From Opitutaceae bacterium (GTDB lineage Bacteria > Verrucomicrobiota > Verrucomicrobiae > Opitutales > Opitutaceae): DNA of 5,741 nucleotides. This document shows, in pieces, positions 1 through 5,550 of the stretch. The DNA lies in contig JAISAX010000407.1 of assembly GCA_031266495.1 (NCBI GenBank), forward strand, positions 1 to 5,741, read 5' to 3'. The notes under the pieces are model-generated. The model did no database searches. It was not told the DNA's origin and saw nothing but the letters and a program-made list of their open reading frames with translations. The translations under genes were made by a program, and so were the position numbers. Each line of letters opens with the position of its first letter. Position 1 is the stretch's first letter.

Positions 1-10
1 TAGGGTGTAT

Positions 11-1198
11 TCAGCGCGTCAGTACAACAACATCCTCCGGAGCCACGTGCGCGAACAGATCCCGCTCGCGCGCCGCCGCGCCGATGTGGCGCGGGTTGAG
101 TTCGTACACCTTGATCGTGCGCGGACCGACCGCGCCCCCCGCGCCGGCGTTCGTGCCGCCGCCCGCCGCGTTGCCGCCATCGGTCACAAAACCGTATTGC
201 GCCACCTCGCCGAGGTACACGCACTCGCCGATCCGGCCGCGCAGGGCGTTCGCAGCGGCACCGCTCTCGCGCAACGTCCACGCCTCGGGCCGGATCGACA
301 GCGTCACCCGCACGCCTTCGGCCAGCGCGCCCGGACCTCCCCCCCCCCCCTGCCCTGTTGCCGCCCGCGCCGCCGCAGCGGACGGATCTCCGGCCACGCC
401 GACAAACCGCCCCAGATCCGTGTCCACCGCGATCTCTGCTCGCTCTCCCGACCCGCTGCGCGCGATGACCCGCCCCTCGACAAAATCCGTCTCGCCGATG
501 AAGTGCGCCACCGCCTTGCACACCGGACGGCAGTAAACCTCGCGTGGCGTGCCCGTTTGCAAAACCTTCCCGGCGTCGAGGACGGCCATCCGGTCGGCCA
601 CCGAAAGGGCTTCTTTCTGGTCGTGCGTCACGTAAACGGTCGTCAACCCGGCGTCCTTGCACACGCGCCGGATCTCCATGCGCATTTCCAGGCGCAGTTT
701 TGCGTCGAGGTTGGAGAGGGGTTCGTCGAGCAACAGGCAGCGCGGCCGCACCACCAGCGCGCGGGCGAGCGCCACGCGTTGCTGTTGCCCGCCCGAAAGC
801 TGGTTGGGCTTGCGGTCGGCGCAATGCGTCATGTGGACGGAGGCGAGCGCTTCGTCCACCCGGCGCCGGATTTCGGCCCGCGGCACCTTGCGCTCTTCCA
901 GGCCGAAAGCGACGTTGCCCGCGACGGTCAGGTGCGGCCAGAGCGCATAACTCTGGAACACCATGCCGGTGTTGCGCCGGTGCGGCGGCAGCCGGGTGAC
1001 GTCGTCCTCGCCAAACAGGATCCGCCCCGCGTCCGGTTCGGCAAACCCGGCCAGGCTCCGGAGCAGGGTGGTCTTGCCGCACCCGCTCGGCCCGAGCAGA
1101 AAAAACAGCTCACCTGGTTCGATCGTCAGCGAAAGGTCGTCCAGTGCGACCGTGGACCCGAAACGTTTGGTGAGATTCTGGATGCGGATCGAGATCAT
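11..1198 (-). CDS. ABC importer ATP-binding protein, PotA/FbpC-like (395 aa)
   Basis: This is the cytoplasmic ATPase of a binding-protein-dependent importer; it would hydrolyse ATP to drive uptake through a membrane permease. The nucleotide-binding domain (residues 1-235) is complete: Walker A GPSGCGKTT at 36-44, Q-loop Gln82, signature LSGGQQQR at 134-141, Walker B LLLDEP with Asp158/Glu159, D-loop SNLD at 162-165, and switch His192. The rest (about 236-395) looks like the TOBE regulatory/substrate-recognition part, with an IRPE motif at 302-305, but it carries Gly/Ala-rich inserts near 271-290 and 342-360. The length is slightly above the usual 350-380 aa, as the inserts would explain. The ATG at 1198 places the first beta strand (ISIRIQNLTKRFG) as the family expects; no Shine-Dalgarno motif precedes it. 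It is transcribed away from pyrE, so it is first in its transcript or alone; permease and binding-protein genes may lie beyond the left edge. The family handles iron(III), polyamines and other substrates; the substrate cannot be read here. Confidence 0.93.
   Translation of the reverse strand: MISIRIQNLTKRFGSTVALDDLSLTIEPGELFFLLGPSGCGKTTLLRSLAGFAEPDAGRILFGEDDVTRLPPHRRNTGMVFQSYALWPHLTVAGNVAFGLEERKVPRAEIRRRVDEALASVHMTHCADRKPNQLSGGQQQRVALARALVVRPRCLLLDEPLSNLDAKLRLEMRMEIRRVCKDAGLTTVYVTHDQKEALSVADRMAVLDAGKVLQTGTPREVYCRPVCKAVAHFIGETDFVEGRVIARSGSGERAEIAVDTDLGRFVGVAGDPSAAAARAATGQGGGGGPGALAEGVRVTLSIRPEAWTLRESGAAANALRGRIGECVYLGEVAQYGFVTDGGNAAGGGTNAGAGGAVGPRTIKVYELNPRHIGAAARERDLFAHVAPEDVVVLTR
339..350 (-). 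repeat. 12-nt G homopolymer inside the ABC ATPase gene
   Basis: Twelve consecutive C on the plus strand read as G in the coding strand. The run spans the last base of Gln283 through the first two bases of Gly287, inside the Gly/Ala-rich insert of the TOBE region. Gain or loss of one base would shift the frame after the ATPase domain and alter only the C-terminal regulatory part. It may be a slippage hotspot or simply low-complexity drift. Confidence 0.9.
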
Positions 1199-1222
1199 GC
1201 GCGCAAGAAACCGGAGTTGTTC

Positions 1223-1246
1223 GTCAGTGTGTCAGTTTGTCGGTTC
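1223..1246. repeat. Three tandem 8-nt repeats upstream of the ABC ATPase start
   Basis: GTCAGTGT, GTCAGTTT and GTCGGTTC follow one another without gaps. They lie 25-48 nt upstream of the leftward ATG, where an operator or leader element could sit. The repeat is short and imperfect, so a regulatory role is only a possibility. Confidence 0.35.
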
Positions 1247-1351
1247 ATCAATAAAATCAGGAAGCAAGGTCCGCGCCCCGGCGGAGTCAAAGCGGATCGG
1301 CTGATGACCCGGACAGATGGGCGGGGATTCCTGAAAATCAAAAAACAAACC

Positions 1352-1455
1352 AACCGCGAATGGACGCGAATGAACGCGAATGTTTCCAGACCGGTTCTTG
1401 TTCAGCAAAGTTATCTTCTCTCTGAATTCGCGTCTCTTCGCGTCCATTCGCGGTT
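1352..1455. repeat. Large inverted repeat A, arms of three 10-nt units
   Basis: The left arm (1352-1381) consists of AACCGCGAAT, GGACGCGAAT and GAACGCGAAT. The right arm (1426-1455) is its reverse complement at 27 of 30 positions, the three mismatches being adjacent near the middle. The loop is 44 nt. The arms are therefore both inverted and internally repetitive with a 10-nt period. It lies between divergent genes, which argues against a terminator. It resembles dispersed intergenic palindromes, but copy number in the genome cannot be judged here. Confidence 0.85.
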
Positions 1456-1490
1456 AAAAAGCATTTTTCAGGAAGGGGGAGGAGGGGGGG

Positions 1491-1597
1491 ACCGCTAATC
1501 TGCGCTGATTGACGCTAATCCCGATCTCGGATTCATGACAGCGCCCGGACTGGTTTGACGGGATCGGGATTAGCGAAGATGAGCGCAGATTAGCGGT
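1491..1597. repeat. Large inverted repeat B, same 10-nt architecture as A
   Basis: The left arm (1491-1525) starts ACCGCTAATC, TGCGCTGATT, GACGCTAATC. The right arm (1563-1597) is its reverse complement at 31 of 35 positions, with a 37-nt loop. Outside the arms, a G-rich tract (1484-1490 and further left) can pair, with G-T wobbles, with the pyrimidine tract from 1598, lengthening a transcript hairpin. Unit length and the CGC-nAAT core match inverted repeat A, although the sequence has diverged, so the two look like members of one class. Confidence 0.85.
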
Positions 1598-1692
1598 TCC
1601 TCCTCCCCTCTCGCTCTGCTGACATCCCTTCCGGTTACACCCCGCCACACCCGGGCTGCAAAACCCCCGCGTTTTTCTTTCTGGCAAGCGCC

Positions 1693-1712
1693 GCGACGCT
1701 CACCAGCGTTGT
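1693..1712 (+). promoter_or_regulatory. Possible RNA hairpin just upstream of the pyrE start
   Basis: ACGCT (1696-1700) pairs with AGCGT (1705-1709) around a CACC loop, and wobble or Watson-Crick pairs at 1693-1695 with 1710-1712 extend it to 8 bp. It ends 11 nt before the ATG at 1724, close enough to influence ribosome loading. It contains the in-frame TTG at 1709, which makes that triplet a poorer start than the ATG. A regulatory role is inferred only from position. Confidence 0.35.
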
Positions 1713-1723
1713 CCCTTCTCCCT

Positions 1724-2299
1724 ATGGATGCACAACAGCAGGAAATCCTCGATATCTTCACCCGTACCCGGGCACTCCTTCGTGGCCATTTTGTCCTCCG
1801 GTCTGGCCTTCACAGCGGCCACTACTTCCAGTGCGCCCAGGTGTGCCAGGACATGGGCGCCGTCCAGCGGCTCGCCCAGATCCTCCTCGAAAAACTCCGC
1901 GCGCAGGGCGTCGCGTTCCGGACGGTGCTCGCGCCGGCGATGGGCGGCCTGGTGATCGGCCAGGAAATCGCCCGCCAGGCCGGCGCCCGCTATATTTTTG
2001 CCGAAAAGGAGAACGACCGCCTCGTGCTCCGCCGGGGATTCCGCTTCGCCCCGGGCGAACGCGTGCTCGTGGCCGAGGACGTCGTCACGCGCGGCGGCCG
2101 CGTCGTCGAATGCCTCGACCTGATCCGCCAGGGCGGCGGCGAGGCCATCGCGGTCGGCATGCTCGTGGACCGCAGCGCCGGCGCCATGCGCTTCGACGTG
2201 CCCGCCGTCTCGCTGCTGGAACTCAGTTTCCCGACATATCCCGCCGACCGGCTCCCGCCTGAACTCGCCGCCCTGTCGGTCGAAAAACCCGGCAGTTAA
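1724..2299 (+). CDS. pyrE: Orotate phosphoribosyltransferase (191 aa)
   Basis: This cytoplasmic enzyme joins orotate to PRPP, giving orotidine 5'-monophosphate and pyrophosphate, the fifth step of de novo pyrimidine synthesis. The N-terminal segment GHFVLRSGLHSGHYFQ (21-36) is the family's orotate/PRPP-binding start. APAMGG (70-75) and FAEK (92-95) are the usual core elements. VLVAEDVVTRGG (114-125) is the type I phosphoribosyltransferase PRPP-binding motif, with TRGG where many members have TTGG. The length fits the roughly 190-aa branch of the family. An in-frame TTG at 1709 would add five residues (MSLLP), but the ATG at 1724 is preferred because the homologous part begins soon after and the TTG sits in a predicted hairpin. 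The leader before the ATG is pyrimidine-rich with no Shine-Dalgarno motif. It is divergent from the ABC gene and co-oriented with parE 102 bp downstream. Confidence 0.93.
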   Translation: MDAQQQEILDIFTRTRALLRGHFVLRSGLHSGHYFQCAQVCQDMGAVQRLAQILLEKLRAQGVAFRTVLAPAMGGLVIGQEIARQAGARYIFAEKENDRLVLRRGFRFAPGERVLVAEDVVTRGGRVVECLDLIRQGGGEAIAVGMLVDRSAGAMRFDVPAVSLLELSFPTYPADRLPPELAALSVEKPGS

Positions 2300-2310
2300 G
2301 CCGCGCCCTT

Positions 2311-2338
2311 CCGTCTCCCGTTTCCCGTCTCCCGTCTC
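2311..2338. repeat. Four tandem 7-nt units between pyrE and parE
   Basis: CCGTCTC occurs four times head to tail, the second copy with one change (CCGTTTC). The whole pyrE-parE spacer (2300-2401) is strongly pyrimidine-rich on the plus strand and ends with nine T at 2387-2395 shortly before the parE ATG. No terminator hairpin is visible, so read-through from pyrE into parE is possible. Short tandem units like this may vary in number between strains. Confidence 0.75.
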
Positions 2339-2401
2339 TCCTGTTTTCCTTTCAACCTTTCTGTTTTCAGCGTTTCAGCATTTCCGTTTTTTTTTCCGAT
2401 C

Positions 2402-4246
2402 ATGGCCGCCGACTACACCGAATCTTCGATAAAAACCCTTTCACCGCTCGAGCACATCCGCCTGCGTCCCGGCATGTACATTGGCCGCCTCGGCAACGGT
2501 GCCCATGCCGAGGACGGCATTTACGTCCTGCTCAAGGAGACCATCGACAACTCCATCGACGAATTCACGATGGGCTACGGCAAAAAGATCGAGGTTTACC
2601 TCGACGAACGCACCCTCACCGTCCGCGACTACGGACGCGGCATCCCGCTCGGCAAACTCGTTGACTGCGTCTCCATCATCAACACCGGCGCCAAGTACGA
2701 CAGCGAGACATTCCAGAAGGCAGTCGGACTCAACGGCGTCGGCCAGAAAGCCGTCAACGCGCTCTCCGTCAGCTACCGCGCCGAGACCATTCGCGACGGC
2801 CAGTGCAAGATCGCCGAGTTCCGCCAGGGCAAACTCGTCAAGGACAACAAGGTCCAGGCCACTACCGAAAAAAACGGCACCATCGTCGAATTCACACCCG
2901 ACGAAGCGCTCTTCGGAGCCGACTTCCGCTTCCGCACCGAGTACATTGAGGAAATGCTCTGGAACTACGCGTTCCTCAATCGCGGCCTCACGCTCTGGTT
3001 CAACGGCAAGCCCTACCGCTCCGAAAACGGCCTCAAAGACCTGCTCGCCAAGAAACTCACCGGCGAACCGCTGTATCCACTCGCCCACATCGAGGCGCCC
3101 GACATCGAGGTCGCGCTGACCCACGGCGAGCACTACGGCGAAGAATATTACTCCTTCGTCAACGGCCAGCACACCACCATGGGCGGCACGCACCTCGCGG
3201 CCTTCCGCGAAGGCGTCGTCGCCACCGTGCGCAACTTTTTCAAGAAAGACTACGAGGCCACCGACGTGCGCCAGTCGATCATCGCCGCCGTCTCGATCCG
3301 CGTGCAGGAACCCGTCTTCGAATCGCAGACCAAGACCAAACTCGGCTCCAGCGAGATGGGACCCAAAGGCCCCAGCGTCCGCCAGTTCATCCTCCAGTTT
3401 CTCCAGCAACACCTCGACAACTGGCTGCACCGCAACCCCGAGGCCGCCGACGCCGTCAAGCGCAAGATCGAGGCCAGCGAACGCGAACGCAAAGAACTCT
3501 CCGGCATCCGCAACCTCGCCAAAGAACGCGCCAAAAAAGCCTCGCTCCACAATCGCAAACTCCGCGACTGCCGCGTCCACCTCGACTCGAAGGACAAACG
3601 CGCCGAGGAAAGCAGCATCTTCATCGTCGAGGGCGACTCCGCCGCCGGCTCGCTCACCTCCTGCCGCGACGTGCAGACGCAAGCCGTCTTCGCCCTGAAA
3701 GGCAAACCCCTCAACACCTTCGGCCTCACCAAAAAAGTCATCTACGAAAACGAGGAATTCCACCTCCTCCAGAGCGCGCTCAACATCGAGGAAGACATCG
3801 AACACCTGCGCTACAACAAGGTCATCGTCGCCACCGACGCCGACGTTGACGGCATGCACATCCGCCTGTTGCTGCTCTCGTTTTTCCTGCAATTTTTCCC
3901 CGACCTCATCACGCAAGGCCACGTATCCATTCTGGAAACACCGCTCTTCCGCGTGCGTAACAAAAAGCAGACGATCTACTGCTACAGCGAAGCCGAAAAA
4001 CAATCCGCGCTCCACAAACTCGGACAGAATGCGGAAATCACCCGGTTCAAGGGACTCGGCGAAGTAAGCCCGTCGGAGTTCAAGGACTTTATCGGCGAGA
4101 ACATCCGCCTCGAACCCGTGACACTCGCCCACCTGCACAACAGCACCGAACTCCTCACCTTCTACATGGGGAAAAACACGCCAAAACGGCAGGATTTCAT
4201 CATCGAAAACCTCCGTGTCGAAAAAGACCTCGTCGAGGTCGCATAA
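2402..4246 (+). CDS. parE: DNA topoisomerase IV subunit B, ParE-type (614 aa)
   Basis: This is the ATPase/TOPRIM subunit of a type IIA topoisomerase, which with ParC unlinks replicated chromosomes. The GHKL ATPase domain shows RPGMYIG (22-28), the N box with catalytic Glu46 and Mg-binding Asn50 in ETIDNSIDE, Asp76 in RDYGRGIP, and the glycine loop GLNGVG (109-114). The transducer domain has the QTK loop at 309-311, with Lys311 as the ATP-contacting lysine. The TOPRIM domain has EGDSAAGS (410-417), the acidic triad DADVD (479-483), and RFKGLGE (548-554). All catalytic residues are present. The length and the absence of the large E. coli GyrB insertion fit ParE or short GyrB. The passage around [22 protein letters not shown] (432-453) is like ParE of Bacteroidetes and Verrucomicrobia, so ParE is preferred; GyrB is the alternative. 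The ATG at 2402 follows a T-rich leader without a Shine-Dalgarno motif. The usual partner gene parC does not follow; panE does. Confidence 0.93.
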   Translation: MAADYTESSIKTLSPLEHIRLRPGMYIGRLGNGAHAEDGIYVLLKETIDNSIDEFTMGYGKKIEVYLDERTLTVRDYGRGIPLGKLVDCVSIINTGAKYDSETFQKAVGLNGVGQKAVNALSVSYRAETIRDGQCKIAEFRQGKLVKDNKVQATTEKNGTIVEFTPDEALFGADFRFRTEYIEEMLWNYAFLNRGLTLWFNGKPYRSENGLKDLLAKKLTGEPLYPLAHIEAPDIEVALTHGEHYGEEYYSFVNGQHTTMGGTHLAAFREGVVATVRNFFKKDYEATDVRQSIIAAVSIRVQEPVFESQTKTKLGSSEMGPKGPSVRQFILQFLQQHLDNWLHRNPEAADAVKRKIEASERERKELSGIRNLAKERAKKASLHNRKLRDCRVHLDSKDKRAEESSIFIVEGDSAAGSLTSCRDVQTQAVFALKGKPLNTFGLTKKVIYENEEFHLLQSALNIEEDIEHLRYNKVIVATDADVDGMHIRLLLLSFFLQFFPDLITQGHVSILETPLFRVRNKKQTIYCYSEAEKQSALHKLGQNAEITRFKGLGEVSPSEFKDFIGENIRLEPVTLAHLHNSTELLTFYMGKNTPKRQDFIIENLRVEKDLVEVA

Positions 4247-4256
4247 GGCCCTCCCT

Positions 4257-4268
4257 CCCCCCCCCCCC
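4257..4268. repeat. 12-nt C homopolymer in the parE-panE spacer
   Basis: The 33-bp spacer between the parE stop (4244-4246) and the panE ATG (4280) is almost purely pyrimidine and contains twelve consecutive C, ending 11 nt before the start codon. This is where a ribosome binding site would sit, and no purine-rich Shine-Dalgarno motif is present. Length change here would alter the panE leader rather than a protein. Confidence 0.9.
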
Positions 4269-4279
4269 GCCCTCCCGAC

Positions 4280-5185
4280 ATGATCCAGACAGTAGCCATT
4301 CTCGGCTCCGGCGCACTCGGACTCTACTACGGCGGACGCCTCGCCCGCGCGGGCATTGACGTGCGCTTCCTCGCCCGCGGCGACCTCGCCCACCTGCGCA
4401 AGCACGGCATCACCGTCCATTATCCGGAAGACACCTTTACGCTCGAATCCATCCGCGCCGAGGGCGCGCCCGAAGACATCGGCCCGGTGGATCTCGCTAT
4501 CATCAGCCTCAAGGCCACGGCCAACGGGGAACTCCCCCGCCTGCTCCCCCCCCTGCTCCACTCCGGCACCAGCGTCCTCATGATCCAGAACGGCCTCGGC
4601 GTGGACGATGTTGCCGCGACCATTGCCGGCCCCGCGCGCACCGTCGGCGGCCTCTGCTTCGTGTGTGTCAACCGTATCGGTCCAGGAAATACGGAATGCA
4701 CGATGACAGGCGTGGTTGTTGTCGGCGAATACGCCGGCCCCGCCACCGGTCGCACCCGCGCCATCGCCGCCCTCTGGGAAAAGGCCGGCATGAAGATGTC
4801 CGTCACCGATAACCTTGCCGAGGCCCGCTGGAAAAAGCTCGTCTGGAACATCCCCTTCAACGGGCTCGCCGTCACCGGCGGCGGCATCGACACGGAAAAA
4901 ATCCTCGCCGACCCGGTCATGACGGACGAGGTGTGGGCGCTCATGCGCGAAGTGCAGGCCGCGGCCGCCGCGCACGGCGTCACCATCCCCGACGATTTCG
5001 TGAAACACCAGGTCGGGCGTACGTATCCGATGGGACCCTACAAACCCTCGACGATGCTTGACCACGTGGCCGGCAAGCCGATCGAGCTTGAACCGATCTG
5101 GGGCGAGCCGCTCCGGCGTGCCCGGGAAAAGGGCGTCGCCGTGCCGCACCTCGCCGCGCTCTACGAACGCCTGCGGACGATGTAG
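4280..5185 (+). CDS. panE: 2-dehydropantoate 2-reductase family protein (301 aa)
   Basis: Members of this PanE/ApbA family reduce ketopantoate to pantoate with NADPH, on the route to pantothenate and coenzyme A, in the cytoplasm. The N-terminal Rossmann fold opens with ILGSGALGLYYGGR (7-20), containing the dinucleotide-binding GxGxxG. SLKA (76-79) and QNGLG (103-107) match the conserved lysine and asparagine segments. RWKKLVWNIPFN (183-194) carries the probable catalytic Lys186 and Asn190/Asn194. STMLDHVAGKPIELEPIWG (257-275) is the C-terminal substrate-binding helix, Glu269 aligning with the conserved acid. The length is normal (E. coli PanE is 303 aa). The ATG is 33 bp after the parE stop, so co-transcription is plausible, although the functions are unrelated. 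Many genomes carry PanE paralogues acting on other 2-keto acids, and several contact residues differ from E. coli (WG for NG), so the exact substrate is less sure than the family. Confidence 0.87.
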   Translation: MIQTVAILGSGALGLYYGGRLARAGIDVRFLARGDLAHLRKHGITVHYPEDTFTLESIRAEGAPEDIGPVDLAIISLKATANGELPRLLPPLLHSGTSVLMIQNGLGVDDVAATIAGPARTVGGLCFVCVNRIGPGNTECTMTGVVVVGEYAGPATGRTRAIAALWEKAGMKMSVTDNLAEARWKKLVWNIPFNGLAVTGGGIDTEKILADPVMTDEVWALMREVQAAAAAHGVTIPDDFVKHQVGRTYPMGPYKPSTMLDHVAGKPIELEPIWGEPLRRAREKGVAVPHLAALYERLRTM

Positions 5186-5189
5186 CGGC

Positions 5190-5244
5190 GTGCCGTCAAA
5201 TCTCAGTCACGGACCGAATCGGTCGCGGCTACGGAAGACGGCAC
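5190..5244 (+). terminator. Nested inverted repeat just after panE, possible terminator
   Basis: GTGCCGTC (5190-5197) pairs perfectly with GACGGCAC (5237-5244). Inside it GACCGA (5212-5217) pairs with TCGGTC (5219-5224), although its one-base centre would have to open slightly in RNA. The structure begins 5 nt after the panE stop codon, the usual place for a terminator. There is no T-run after it, so it is not a classical intrinsic terminator; it may stabilise the 3' end or be incidental. Confidence 0.35.
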
Positions 5245-5353
5245 CGGCGACGTTTCGACGGATGACACGGTCTTCGCGGGCCGGTACGGAATCATCCTCT
5301 TCGGAAGCCGAAAGCGCGACATTCCGAGGGAGGCAAATCGTAGATGACAAGAA

Positions 5354-5389
5354 GCCGACAGGAGAGGGAAAAACCATCAACCTGTCGGC
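5354..5389. repeat. 9-bp perfect inverted repeat downstream of panE
   Basis: GCCGACAGG (5354-5362) is the reverse complement of CCTGTCGGC (5381-5389), with an 18-nt purine-rich loop. No T-tract follows on either side. It could form a hairpin in a transcript from panE or be a protein site; nothing in the context decides. Confidence 0.4.
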
Positions 5390-5457
5390 GTATGATTACT
5401 AGAAACAACAAAGGAACAGAGGAAGAAACAACGGACCAAGGCAAGCGCCGGACGGTT

Positions 5458-5484
5458 CAGGCCCAAGCGCAGGCGCAAGCCCAG
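5458..5484. repeat. Short 12-nt tandem repeat, two copies plus a fragment
   Basis: CAGGCCCAAGCG is followed directly by CAGGCGCAAGCC (10 of 12 identical) and then CAG. In the plus frame it reads as repeated Ala-Gln. It may be a remnant of a low-complexity coding stretch or simple replication slippage. Confidence 0.45.
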
Positions 5485-5550
5485 ACGGCGAGAAAAGCCG
5501 GAGAGAGAGCGGAAGCGGAGGGGCAAGTGAAGCAGGTGCTGCTGGGGATA

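Larger units (their letters stand above)
1199..1723. other. Divergent intergenic region between the ABC ATPase gene and pyrE
   Basis: This 525-bp stretch must hold the promoters for the leftward ABC gene and the rightward pyrE. I see no convincing coding sequence: open frames here are low in quality and overlap the palindromes. I could not find a clear sigma-70 -35/-10 pair on either strand. What it does hold are three 8-nt direct repeats close to the ABC start, two large inverted repeats, a purine tract (about 1471-1490) facing a pyrimidine tract (about 1598-1613), and a small hairpin just before pyrE. Confidence 0.8.
5186..5550. other. Gene-poor stretch between panE and the insertion sequence
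   Basis: These 365 bp hold no gene I can support. The part from about 5340 is purine-rich on the plus strand. An open frame at 5344-5562 encodes only a low-complexity Arg/Lys/Glu/Gln/Ala peptide with a short Ala-Gln repeat and no recognisable domain. Two perfect stem-loops and a 12-nt tandem repeat lie here. It may be the 3' region of panE plus degenerate sequence next to the mobile element. Confidence 0.6.

Noticed and set aside
1471..1490. G-quadruplex in the purine tract before inverted repeat B
   Set aside because: There are only two G-runs of three or more with short A interruptions; it lacks the four separate runs of the standard motif, though pairing with the opposite pyrimidine tract is noted.
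5..1498. 497-codon open frame on the plus strand across the ABC ATPase gene
   Set aside because: It is the shadow of the ABC gene and extends through the palindromic intergenic DNA; its Arg/His/Pro-rich protein resembles nothing known.
1352..1597. CRISPR array or intrinsic terminators
   Set aside because: There are no regular repeat-spacer units. The elements are long inverted repeats with 37-44 nt loops, lack T-tracts, and sit between divergent gene starts.
1709..1723. TTG start giving pyrE five extra residues
   Set aside because: The ATG at 1724 is the better start codon, fits the family's N-terminus, and the TTG lies in a predicted stem.
2441..5149. 902-codon open frame on the minus strand, antisense to parE and panE
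   Set aside because: It lies opposite two well-recognised genes with intact catalytic motifs. Its protein is a low-complexity Gly/Ala/Glu/Asp/Val/Phe mix with no domain. Long antisense frames are expected when GC-rich codon use avoids TTA, CTA and TCA.
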